A model generated the notes under the pieces. That model did not search any database, was not told the DNA's origin, and was given only the letters and a program-made list of their open reading frames with translations. Positions 55,001 to 64,000 of a stretch of 64,000 nt of DNA are shown here, piece by piece (within the stretch, counting starts at the first letter, position 1; each line of letters opens with the position of its first letter). The stretch comes from Scedosporium boydii (Eukaryota; Ascomycota; Sordariomycetes; Microascales; Microascaceae), in the NCBI GenBank assembly GCA_002221725.1, contig NJFT01000188.1, positions 1-64,000 of the forward strand. The letters run 5' to 3'. Position numbers and translations under genes: made by a program.

Positions 55001-55733
55001 AGGCCAGCAGGCTTTCTACGCCGCACATGCTCCGGGGGCCAACCCGACCCAGGGCCCCCCTCAACAAGCCAATGGTGTTGGGCCCATCACTAGTTCGATC
55101 CAAGGCCAACCAGCACGGCCAAGCGTACTGCCTCGCCCGGCTCTCATGCACCCGCGGTTGATAACCCTGATTAAGAATGGTGCCAAGGAAATGCGCAAGC
55201 ATCCTGCTCTCGATCGCCGAAGCATCTTCTCTGCCGTAAACCGAGCGTTGGCTCTAAAGCCCCGCCACAGTCCCGGCTCGTCGAAAACCCAGCCGCTCGC
55301 TGAGACCATCGAGCGGAAGCTTGTTGGGACGGTGGATGGGATTGTGAAGAGCTATTTCGAAGCTCACCCCTCTGAGTACAAACACCCCATCCACCTCGAC
55401 GTCATTTCTCTGCTCGTGGGTCTCCGAGAGATCCTTCAGAAGAGGGTTGGGCAAACATCTACTTCGGCTAATGGTAGTATGGTGAATGCCGGCTCAGAAA
55501 AGGACAAGGAGCCAAAGCAGGAGAAGCAGCGTGAGATGGGAGAACTTATGGTGCTCTCATGTTTTGACAGGCTTGTTGGGGTGATGGATGAGAGCGTGTT
55601 TGACTGGCTCAAAGAAGAAGGCATGAACCCAGCAGAGGAAGAAGACCTGAGGATGTGGATGGCAGCTGAGGCACAGCTCATGCCTGTTGTTAAGGGGTAC
55701 ATTACGAAGATGGGATTCACACTGCCGACGTGA
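52065..55733 (+). CDS. FHL1-like FHA/forkhead transcription regulator
   Basis: Single exon, 1222 aa. Start at the first in-frame ATG (52065). In order: a long Thr/Ser/Ala-rich N-terminus; an FHA domain split by an insert, with strand one at about 279-305 (LESFARIEFADSVFQMTTYAVIIGRD) and the core at about 430-503 (ISREHLKIQF, LKSGARLQIKDVDFTFIING); acidic residues; AT-hook-like RRGPGRPPKDG and KRKVGRPRKHP; a forkhead domain at about 701-780 (KPNKNYGILIDEVL, FCTETKGWESSVRHNLIGNSAFRKD); a poly-Ala tract; a Gln/Pro/Gly-rich region; and a helical C-terminus. FHA plus forkhead plus this size matches yeast FHL1 (ribosomal protein gene regulation) better than FKH1/2. In many fungi the target genes differ, so the role is inference. 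The window also holds a ribosomal protein gene (RPL5). Confidence 0.88.
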   Translation: MTSSAASAAQADQHSLKLEPTALSELSATATTTTTIANKTTTDAATTQDSLNTDNLIPHNKIVRDEFSPEFSTNPDRATAATAPLPHTIATNLVASHVKQEGISLLPTTGRDVSEPTTSSSHLLQQNPNSDTPLPVPDPGGNETSPIIDGLPSADHVDIDAVIADVPTLSTATPAEPVTPIQSHTRGHPSLSRRSSTVGPNAIPFASASEASRVRNAISNNSFNMMAFAQMSSPLPMTMGHIAPPSIVTPAQVTLPIPGEGVDGLPSVMHPLVSTEEGLESFARIEFADSVFQMTTYAVIIGRDQRAMEQAKRDERRAEEYRRIAEEHAAQGLPPPNPIMQERNRKFSKSYVSEEGGMLGPESDGESVTRPQKKRKRTRSVGSSQNDAEGQEEQLIMDRQYVSHTPGAAAVDLKSLRPSPHHTPFIGIHSPGPDIASKTKAISREHLKIQFNAEKNVFEAIPLHKNGFFCDDVHYRQDSVVLKSGARLQIKDVDFTFIINGVERGRTGAEDLDDGPKRRYSEGGKEMSVEFELGQAHEDLRSDSDELSELGSPPELSDDGEIKSESEDEEAGKTKHTTEQPPKRRGPGRPPKDGIMSKRERRELNKREQEIERQRQMEELAANGETPIKRKVGRPRKHPLPESADGKPEKRKYKPRKPKGEEEGSEAERRRERKERRLARPKSPPLKLRREDFTEEQLAKPNKNYGILIDEVLREAGPDGLILKQIYNRISAKYPFYHFCTETKGWESSVRHNLIGNSAFRKDPKSGAWTRVPGIELDAGKKRKGDAAAVERAAAAAAAAAAASAAAAVAGGQPYATAYGNHVYPGYGTDGHQLPPGSNQAYLTAGAAPAYQQNHQPSQLAFGGQQGDSGAQMYATPTGQHPASTESALQAGVASLAGAAATPQGVPPTGIASAGPQLLQGQVQPAQATNVQNHAIANGAGHNYVLGTTPPAVVTPGPATQPNGVQGAVPVPGTLPTGPGQQAFYAAHAPGANPTQGPPQQANGVGPITSSIQGQPARPSVLPRPALMHPRLITLIKNGAKEMRKHPALDRRSIFSAVNRALALKPRHSPGSSKTQPLAETIERKLVGTVDGIVKSYFEAHPSEYKHPIHLDVISLLVGLREILQKRVGQTSTSANGSMVNAGSEKDKEPKQEKQREMGELMVLSCFDRLVGVMDESVFDWLKEEGMNPAEEEDLRMWMAAEAQLMPVVKGYITKMGFTLPT
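54431..54498 (+). repeat. Poly-alanine codon repeat in the FHL1-like gene
   Basis: GCN-rich tract just after the forkhead domain encoding runs of 11 and 4 Ala around a Ser, partly as pure GCA units; likely length-variable. Confidence 0.8.
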
Positions 55734-56912
55734 AGAGTGTCATCTTTTTTTCTCTTACTCCTTCCTCACCATTTTGATGAATCTTTATTTCTTCTATACA
55801 ATTTAGAAGAGCGACATGACAGTTGAGGGGTTACTTTCTTAACAACTCTCATAATATGTGTTATACCTTGGGCTTTGGGTTCTTTCTCCCTTTAGGAATT
55901 GGAGGACAGGAGGGATATGTTTTGGCACCGGAGTTGAAGGAGGAGATGGACTGGTGTATACCTATACCATTGCTTCCACTAGTTTATCCATCTTCTCTTT
56001 TCCCCATCTTTGTTGGCTTTTATAGGGACTTAGCGGTAATGCCTATTGTAAGGAAAATAGATTTATTCCCATTTGCTACTAAACTTCCAAAGTTGCCTGC
56101 AAGATAGCTATTTCTATGCATGATATTTCGATATCCCAATGTCGGAATGTCGGGGATGAAAGTGACAGGCTTTCTCTAAGGGATCGACGAGCCGTCTCGA
56201 TGATGACCACCAACATGGTGGAATCTATAAATATCATTGATTTACTTCCAGAGCGATCAGCGTCCCAGATAAACCTGGATTCTCGACAATCCTTCCCCGC
56301 GTCCTCGTCATGTCACTTTGGGCACATCCTGTCGCCTCGCTCCGTCACCATCCGCTGCATGTCTAAGGATGAAGCACATTGGCCGAGTTCGCAAGACACC
56401 CGAGCGTCAGAGATTGGAACAAGTGTGGGGGAAATCGATGACGAACTGAATCATTTTAAAGCTAGATATGTCTGGGAGAGGCGGCTAGAGTTTGCAAGAG
56501 GCGAACTGGGGGTGAAAGGGCCGAAGATGGGGACGTTGTCTTGGTCTCTCTCGCTCTCTTCATTCTTTCATCCGCGTCTATACCGGTATTTCCCCCGTTT
56601 CCCCCCCCTTTCCTTCTTTTCTACCTTCTCCTTTTCTTTTTTTCCTTTTTTCTTCCTTTTTGATTTTTTTTTATTAAGAAAAGGATAATCCTGGGGGCGG
56701 GGCGAGTGGTCGATGCCGGAGGTGCAGATGAGGTACTTCGTACTGAGACGATTTGGAACGACATCAAATCTTGCAGAGGATCTGGTTTCTCGAAATTCTG
56801 CAAACTCTGATGAAGAAACCGACGTGGTTGCACATGCCGAACACAATTGGCAGTTGAATGATACGAATGAGGCAGCGTCAGGCTCGCCTTTTTCTCTTTC
56901 TCGTGGTGAGCA

Positions 56913-56930
56913 GTACGAAGTACTTCGTAC
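56913..56930. repeat. 18-bp perfect palindrome of two motif copies
   Basis: GTACGAAGTACTTCGTAC equals its own reverse complement and consists of TACGAAGTA (56914-56922) and TACTTCGTA (56921-56929) overlapping by two bases. Confidence 0.85.
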
Positions 56931-58428
56931 CGGTGCGAATACGCTGCGGGTAACATGTGCAAACACGTCATGCCAGCTGTGCGCCCCTCGTACTTTTGCA
57001 CTATCGTACTTGTTACTCTCTCGTCTTATTGTCGAGTCCATGATCCTGTCTGTGCCCTTGGTGCCGGTTGCAAGGCAGGATTCTCAAGTTGACATTTCGT
57101 TCAGTAACGGATCAAGGGAGCCATTTCGAGGTGGCTCCAGGTTGAACACGCCAAGGTCAATGCCCTAGTCTAGTAAACTTCACACAATAACAGGTCCCCC
57201 AACGGAGATGCGACACGAGACAACAGACGGCACGACACGAGGGACAAGACGGGCCACGGCGGGCCACGACAGACGACATGGATCGAGCTTGGATACCTCA
57301 ACAGCTTGGAGTTGATAATCTTTGGGGGGTCGACGAAGTATACACTACGCCAGTCTATCGTCTACAGGGGGCGCAAGCCCGAAGATCTCTAATATTAGCG
57401 TCTAACACAACGCTGGCGTACCATTGGCCTAGGATGATGTACGTGGGCTGCAACTGTGCTGGTGGCGGGATGGGGAATGAGCCTCGCCCATGGGCCAGAA
57501 ATGCGTTCATATCCACCCAACTCATATTATCCTCATTATTAACCAATCTATCGACCTTGCCGAGACATTCTTTTCCTGTTCTTTCGAGCGATATTTCGGT
57601 AAGCACATTTGAACCCTCACCTCAGACGGTATGCCTGTGTATTGCGAATAGATTCATGCACTTTCAATTGCCACACTACACTCCAGTTGACGGAAACGAT
57701 GAAGCCATTCTTGGTAAGCTAATTCGGGGATAACGGCTAACCCACGTTAATCGAGAGACCCAGATCAATTGGTGAATCCAGGTCCGATTGGTACTTCGTA
57801 CTGAATAGAACATGAAGTTCTTCATTCGTGGGATGGAGCGCTTCAGTTGTACTAGTCGTAGGTATCAATACTACGCTGTTACTTCATCCAAGGCCCATGA
57901 TCTGGCTCGTTTCACTAACTAAACTACGCTACAGGACTTACTCCGTCCACTACACTGCACTATGCCTTAGTACTAATAGAACGAGTTAAACTCTTTGCCC
58001 ACTGAGTCTTCTCCGCTTGTTCCACTGTTGTTCCCTCAATGTGGAGTCCGTCCCGAATTTACTTGGCATTTTCTTTCCTTTTTCTCTTCGACCTTTTTTT
58101 TTGTCACATTAATTGATCTGTTATTACCTGGTAACCTTTTCCTCCATTTTCCTCTCCCCACTCAACTTGCAGTAACAGTCAATCGTGTACGAAGTACATT
58201 ATACATTGTATCGATGCACTCCACCGGCCTCTGCCACCTCTTTTTTTTGCCTTTTTTCGTAACCACATCACCTTTGAGCCTTGATCTTGACCTGGATTCG
58301 CCCAACCTGGAACCTTACCATAAACTTACCCGCCCAAAACCCGGGATTCTTTGATGGCGCCCTCCGCCCCTTGGCTTTCCCCCTTCACAAACGCCACCTG
58401 CATTGATAGTGGTGGCAGCCATACTTCA

Positions 58429-58701
58429 TACTTCGTACTTACAGCCACAAGTCACCAATATTCCGTAACTGGTGCTCTCGCCTTTCGTCTCAAGCTCCCA
58501 GTGGCCAGCCAGCATATTACTTCGCACACCACTACGAAGTACTGGCGCTACCGTTTCGCTGTTGTCGAGAGCAAGAACAACAGCCACTGAGCCAGGCGAC
58601 CGATCGATTCTTGATGTTACATTGACAACAACGAACGTCCCTGTCCATCCCAACCCAGCCCAGTCCTTGTGTGCTCTGTGCTTCGTGTCTGGTACGAAGT
58701 A
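58429..58701. repeat. Cluster of three TACTTCGTA/TACGAAGTA copies
   Basis: Exact copies at 58429-58437 (plus), 58533-58541 (minus) and 58693-58701 (minus), 160-430 bp before the ATG of the Boi-type gene, plus near matches between them. Confidence 0.65.
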
Positions 58702-58857
58702 GTGCAGGGTACCTTGTACTCGTAGTGGCGTCCCCCTCTAAGCAGTACACACTTTTCAAGCCTCTTCCTTCCCTCATCTCCGACCACGCATTTTGAACTT
58801 GCACTCTGCCAAACATCGAGACAATCACAGCATCCGCATTCTTCAACCCCAGCCAGG

Positions 58858-61800
58858 ATGGCTTCGGCATCATCCACCAACGCCCCTGGCGTCTCGTCCC
58901 TCTCAGGGAACACGAGGCCTGAACTGGGCGACATCCTGATAGTTATTCGTAAGTCTGTCCCGGTTCTTACGCTATGATTTTCATCAGCACGCCGCCTGGA
59001 TGCCAACCCGCCACTTGAGCTTTGCTGGCGAGACTTGACACCGAAGCTTCCACGATCCCGGATTCGGGATTGTCGCAAAGTTATTGTCCATTGCTGACGT
59101 TCTTCTTTTCCCCTTCGAATAGATGATTTCAATGCCAGGAGCGCCGACGAGCTTAGCCTCGCCAAGGGCGATCGGGTCGAGCTGATCGAACGGGACGACG
59201 AGTTCGGCGATGGATGGTTTCTCGGCCGCCACCTGGTGAACAACAATACCGGTCTCTTCCCAGAAGGTGAGGCCACCCAACTGCATCCTGACACGCGCAC
59301 AGCCGTATGGGCAATCTGCTCATGATTCTTTTGATTTTTTTTTTTTTTTTTTAGTCTACACTCGACCTGCGCCCAAGACTGCCCCAGCAGGCAGCTCGAA
59401 TAACCTCAGCAACTACCCTCCCCCGCCCCTCTCCCCTCTCGCTGAATCGGCTCCCGAATCGAGCGTGCACACCACTCAGACGACGAACTCCGCGTCGCCA
59501 TTGACAACGTCTATCCTCAGTACTTCTTCGATACCCACGACTGTCACCGCCCACACCACCATACCGGCGTCTGTCCCTTCTCTGATACCCGACTCACCTC
59601 CTGCCACCCTCCCTCTTAGCTCCGTTCATACGCCGAAACCCGACGCACCCTCCTCGTCGACCATTCCTTCATCCATCGAGGAAGCCTTAGCGAGGCTCAA
59701 CAGCAACCAGGATAGCCATGTTCTGAATGAGACGTTGAATGTTATCGATGAACACATTACCGACCTCCGATCACCCGCTAGCAACGGCGGTCTCCATGCG
59801 GCGACTGACTCCGGTAGCGATTACAGTGCCCCGATAGACCCCCGCATGTCGTATATCCAGGGCGAAGAGACGGACGAAGAGGAGGAATCAGTGCACAGTC
59901 GTGCAGAGGTCGAAAAGTGGACTCCCGATGAGGTAGCCGAATATCTTTTCACCGCCGGCGTAGAGAAGCACCACTGCGAGGTTTTCAGAGATCAGGAAAT
60001 CAGCGGTGAGGTAATATTGGGCATGGATCAGAGCTCTCTCTTTATCAAAGCCCTGGATCTCGGCTCCGTTGGTCGGAGGCTCAAGACTTGGCAAAAGATC
60101 AAGACTCTACAGGATGAGGTGAACAGTGGTACCTACACACGGCGAACCACGCAGACCTACGGCAGCGAGGTTGGCTCCGATGATACGAGGCGGATGCGAA
60201 GCCGAACAAACACCATTACCAACTCCATCAAGATGCCGACCATTGACGACCGTCCTTCTTCAGCACAGGCCGGCCGTAGGTCTACTGGTATGAGCTCCCG
60301 CAAGGATCCGACTAACTTAGGATCGCCTACCTCCCCAACCAGAATCGTGGAGAGCCCGACACGCGTAACGCATGCGAGGAGACCGTCTGCTGCCGAGGTT
60401 AGGGACCTGCACCATTCGCGTCGCCACTCTTCCACGGATTATCGAGGAACACCTGTTCTTGCCTCCCCTGCCATGAATGCATCTGGGCCTTACGCAGCAG
60501 GCGCCGACTCGAATCACAAGAAACAAGCGTCTTTCGACCGAAATTGGACCATGGGCAGCGCATACAATCAGCGACCTCTATCGTCAACTGGCTTCCAGGA
60601 TATCTTGAATCCTGGTGGCAACGATCTCCAGGACTCGGCTGTGGAGTTGGATCGTGGGTATTTCTCGGGCACCGAGGTTGACGGACGCAAGAAGAACGTG
60701 CTTAAGAAGCGAGACAGCGGCGTAACCAAGGCGAGCTATACCGAGGAGCAGCGTGTGCGTAGTGCGACCGCCATATCTAGGCATTCTCGATACGGAAGTA
60801 TTGATTCGATCCGCGAGGGAGGCCTAACTGCCGCTCAAAAGTATTACGGTCTAGCGGCTGGAAATCATAAGAAAACGGCGTCGACCAATACCACCGAGTC
60901 CATTCGTCCCGTACCGCCGTCCAAGGACGCTCCTCCTCCTACCGTGACGAAACTCGACGGTATCTCGGACAGCCTAGGCGCCTCACCAGCCCCGCATGCT
61001 TCGCCGGTGCACAAGCATGGTCTTCATGGCGATTGGTTATCGTCCGTCGTGAACAAGCCCGTGGGAACGTTGAAGGCGGCGGGGTTGGGTCTTAGGGCCA
61101 TATCCGACTCGGTCTCTTCATCTTCCGATCGCACCAAGGTAGCCTCACCCACCGACTCGTCCACCACTAGAGAGTCACCTGTTCTGTCGCCCGCTCGGAC
61201 AGGTTCGACAACACCGTCTGCCGGTCATAGTTTTGATCTTGATTCTGCCGAATTGAAGGCCTCGGCATATGGCGCGAACTCGAAACGAGACGCGCGAAAG
61301 AAAGGAAAGAAAGAGACGAGCGCATATACTCGGGGTCTGCAGAAGATCAGTCCCAAGGAGGCGATGGAAGATGCCGATTATAGCGGCTGGATGAAGAAGA
61401 AGAGCTCAAACTTGATGACTATGTGGAAGCCACGTCTATTCGTACTCAAGGGCCGACGTCTCGCTTACTACTACAGCGAGGACGATACTCAGGAGAAGGG
61501 TCTCATCGATATCTCGTTCCACCGCGTGCTTCCCGCCGACAATGAGAGGCTCACCGGCCTCCACGCGACACTCACTGGTGCGGGCAGTAGTACGCCCACA
61601 CTTCCGAACCAAGGCACATCCGGCGCCGGCGACGACGAGCTAGAAAAGGGAGATGATACGATGTTCATCTTCAAGCTAGTGCCGCCTCGTTCGGGGCTAC
61701 CACGCGCCGTCAATTTTACTAAACCGACAGTCCACTATTTCGCAGTACCGAACCTCAAGCAAGGCCGGCTCTGGATGGCCGCGTTGATGAAGGCGACTAT

Positions 61801-62104
61801 TGATCGCGACGATACGCAGCCAATCACGACAACCTACCAGCAAAAGACCATTTCTCTCGCGAAAGCTCGTGCGATGAGGCACAGGCCGCCCGCACTCATG
61901 AACCTGGAAGAGGGCGACGAGGACGAGAAGAGGAGGAGCGCCGAGAGGGACAAGAAGGACGGCCTCGGTATCGCGCTCCACGAGGCCGATAGCGGCATCT
62001 CTGGTCTCGAAAAGATGGGTCTCTCCAAGGTTGAGAGCGCCAAAGCTACCCAGCACGAGTTCCTCGGCAGCGAGAAGGGGATCCTACCTCCTCAGAGCGC
62101 GTAA
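58858..62104 (+). CDS. Boi-type SH3-SAM-PH cell polarity protein
   Basis: Three exons, 58858-58948, 59123-59266 and 59355-62104 (994 aa). Joins restore IVIHDFNARSADELSLAKGD and GLFPEVYTRPAP. Domains: SH3 at about 24-82 (ALYDF-type start HDFNARS, DGWFLGRHL, GLFPEVY); Pro/Ser/Thr-rich linker; SAM at about 266-332 (VEKWTPDEVAEYLFTAG, GEVILGMDQSSLFIKALDLGSVGRRLK); a long disordered Ser/Arg region; PH at about 752-890 (YSGWMKKKSSNLMTMWKPRLFVLKGRRLAYY). This order matches yeast Boi1/Boi2, which bind Cdc42, Bem1 and phosphoinositides at growth sites and help exocytosis; in a filamentous fungus hyphal tips are the expected site. The second intron ends in a 16-nt T run directly before its AG. Convergent with the PIAS-like gene. 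Confidence 0.9.
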
Positions 62105-63690
62105 GCGGACGTTTCATGTCCTCGTCCATATAATCCCTTCGTTCGACCTTCGTTCAAGGGTTTTCTTACATTTTGTCCAAAATTTTCATTTTTTTCTTTA
62201 TTTCCCGAGGGAGGCATGCTGTGATGATTGGACGTCCTCGACACGTTTATGTTTATTTCCGTCTTTTTTTTTTTTTTTTTTTTTTTTTTTTGTCTTTCTT
62301 GTTACCAGTTTAATACGTCGTTCCCTAATACCTATTGCGGCCTACACGCCCAATGCTTACTCTCATTTGTTTTATCTCTTTTATTTCCACCACTGTCTTC
62401 TTCGGTCGACTCTTTGTGCTTTGTCCTTCTCGTCAAGGAGGAACAGCGATGATATCCGCAGCCTCGGGTCAACACTTTGCCCGTTTTGGGATGCTCTTTT
62501 CTACTCTTTCGAGGGGATCATCTACCCCCTCGAGCGCCGGCTAAGAGGAGCGAGCACGGTGTTGAATGAGTAGGAACGCTCCCCTACCCCTTGTCTGGCG
62601 TATATATCGATCGGCAATGCTTGATAGTATCCTGCCACAGGGGCAAAAACCAAAGCTAGCCGGCTGAAGAAGCAAATGAACGGAACTGATGTCTAATACC
62701 CTCCCCTGTACGCGAATGCCTTTTACCTGAGTTAGTTAGCGGATGAACCAGAAGAGAGAGGAGTGGAGACATACGAAGGACAGACTCTGGAAGACGCAGA
62801 TGGCGTCTGTCGTCGGGACGTTTGAAGGTAGTGTGAGGACGGTTGTATCCTCGATACGTATCGAGGTTTCGGATCTTCTCATTGGATCGATTTGTCTCAA
62901 AGAAAACCTTTTTAAAGAATTTTGGGAAATGCTCACAGCTCTCTTTTTTGATGTCGTATGCTCTAGTATAGAAGTTGCTTTATTCGTCAAACCCCCTTTA
63001 TTCCCCCATGAGGAACCTGCCGAAGAGCAAAAACACCTCGTGTAATGTATGATGCTTTTTCAATGGGTCGTCGTTTCATCGTTTTCTTCTCCTCTCCTTC
63101 TTCCCGTGGTGCTCAGGGCGTGGGATACAAATGATGAGTTTATTTATTCTTTATAGACTTGGTTCCTCCAGCCGTCGACACCTCCGGCCGCATCTGGCCT
63201 TCGGCACCATTCGTTCAAAGGAATGAATGCTCAGTTGCAAACCCACTTCGTCACTGTCACGAACAACTCCGGAAGGAAGAAAGGAACACGTAAATCATGG
63301 CATTATTATTATTTTATATACACACCCAAGGCCAAGATAAGGAGCCCGTAGAGCAGCAGGTCATGACCTTATCTCATCGGAGTCTAAGATCATCTGTTCA
63401 CTTCGCCAAGGGTGCGAGGCTATAAAACTAATAACAAATAGAATAATTCTTTGCCAATTCCGAATGTTATCCGCGCCCAACTATGCTATTCCCGACCTCT
63501 TTCCTGTCCTTCCCTTTATCCTCCTGTTTTAAACGCCGTGCTGAATCATGCCGTGGTATCGGTACATAAGGAAAGAAAAAGAAAGAAGAATATACAGTAA
63601 CAAACAAAACTCCAAACAACCTTGGAGAGAACAAGGGGAAAACAAAATGTTAAAAACAAACAAGTCTCATCAGACCCATGTGGAGTGTCA
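62105..63690. other. Convergent intergenic region with a long T run
   Basis: 3' flanks of the Boi-type and SP-RING genes. Contains a 28-nt T homopolymer (62264-62291). No gene supported. Confidence 0.5.
62264..62291. repeat. 28-nt T homopolymer
   Basis: Uninterrupted T run about 160 bp past the stop of the Boi-type gene; length is likely unstable and sequencing-error-prone. Confidence 0.85.
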
Positions 63691-64000
63691 TCAATCGTCG
63701 TCAATGACGACCACCTCCGCTTGAGGAGCAGCGACCTTCTTCTTCGCCAAGTCGGAAGCGTGTCTCTTCAGGGCCGGGCCCTCATCTCCATCGCTGCCCT
63801 CGTCATCATCGTCGGGGAGCTCTTCCTTCGGGCGCCACTTGCCCTCTGCATTGACGTAGATTACCTTGGCCGTATTCAATCCCTGCTTCTCGAGGGAATC
63901 GACGACGCCTTGGAGGAATCCGTCGACTACGAGACGATTGGGGCGGGCGTCGGCAGAGCAAATCGGGCATTTCCAGGTATCCACCAGACTCGGCTCTTGC
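63691..64000 (-). CDS. SP-RING (PIAS/Siz) SUMO ligase, C-terminal part, cut by the window edge
   Basis: The minus-strand frame enters at the right edge and ends at TGA 63693-63691; about 103 codons are present. It starts inside a SP-RING: SLVDTWKCPICSADARPNRLVVDGFLQGVV, with the last zinc-binding CPIC pair and the conserved DGFL helix of PIAS/Siz E3 SUMO ligases. The tail is acidic (DDDDEGSDGDEG) followed by a basic patch and ends EVVVIDDD, a typical VVxIDDD SUMO-interacting motif. These enzymes pass SUMO from Ubc9 to nuclear targets. The N-terminal SAP/PINIT part lies outside the window. Confidence 0.85.
   Translation of the reverse strand, partial: QEPSLVDTWKCPICSADARPNRLVVDGFLQGVVDSLEKQGLNTAKVIYVNAEGKWRPKEELPDDDDEGSDGDEGPALKRHASDLAKKKVAAPQAEVVVIDDD

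Larger units (their letters stand above)
55734..58857. other. Gene-poor upstream region of the Boi-type gene, rich in TACTTCGTA motifs
   Basis: No supported gene in 3.1 kb. Eight exact copies of TACTTCGTA/TACGAAGTA occur between 56734 and 58701, the densest cluster in the window, including an 18-bp palindrome. A 190-codon frame at 56116-56688 has no support. The right end holds the promoter and leader of the gene at 58858. Confidence 0.55.

Noticed and set aside
56116..56688. 190-codon frame starting with ATG
   Set aside because: No family motif, mixed codon use, and a low-complexity Phe/Ser tail made by a pyrimidine tract. One frame of this length is expected by chance in the non-coding DNA of this window.

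Overview
The window is nuclear DNA from a filamentous ascomycete (Pezizomycotina; a Sordariomycetes-type fungus is my guess, not proven). Evidence: short spliceosomal introns of about 45-250 bp with GTAAGT/GTATGT donors and CTAAC/CTGAC-type branch sites, ATG contexts of the CACCATGG type, fungal-specific families (Mhp1-like, Boi-type SH3/SAM/PH, FHL1-type FHA/forkhead, DUF6536) and an intron-bearing tRNA-Ile. No viral, bacterial or intact transposon gene was seen.

Layout. 0-24.7 kb is gene-dense housekeeping DNA: ALDH3-type fatty aldehyde dehydrogenase (+), exosome subunit RRP4 (-), a DMAC1-like mitochondrial membrane protein (-), AP-3 mu (+), mitochondrial malonyl-CoA:ACP transacylase (+), epsilon-COP (+), a HAD-fold hydrolase (-), ribosomal protein L5/uL18 (+), an Mhp1-like leucine-rich repeat protein (+) and a DUF6536 membrane protein (-). 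24.7-33.8 kb is gene-poor and holds one small Ser-rich gene behind an ATG-free leader. A calcium-lipid-type phosphatidylserine decarboxylase (PSD2, -) fills 33.85-37.87 kb. 37.9-48.1 kb is again gene-poor, with a tRNA-Ile(AAU) gene and a 64-residue single-pass membrane protein containing a 24-nt microexon. Then come a MOT1-type molybdate transporter (+), a convergent four-helix membrane protein (-), an FHL1-like FHA/forkhead regulator (+), a Boi-type polarity protein (+) and, cut by the right edge, the C-terminal end of a SP-RING (PIAS/Siz) SUMO ligase (-).

Functional threads are ordinary cell biology: vesicle coats (epsilon-COP, AP-3), lipid metabolism (fatty aldehyde dehydrogenase, PSD2, MCT1), RNA and ribosome biogenesis (RRP4, RPL5, FHL1-like) and polarity or wall growth (Boi, Mhp1-like). 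I found no biosynthetic or defence cluster. The unusual signals are in non-coding DNA: a 9-bp motif (TACTTCGTA/TACGAAGTA) seen 17 times, only between genes, with an 18-bp perfect palindrome made of two copies; a relay of two uORFs joined by ATGA overlaps leading into the MOT1 start, and a similar single ATGA junction at the FHL1-like start; a 15-bp inverted repeat upstream of MOT1; four consecutive hairpins in RPL5 intron 1; a GATA-site palindrome in the HAD/RPL5 divergent promoter; and a G-quadruplex motif just past the microexon gene. Exon structures were built by hand from splice signals, frame continuity and family knowledge; totals are all multiples of three.
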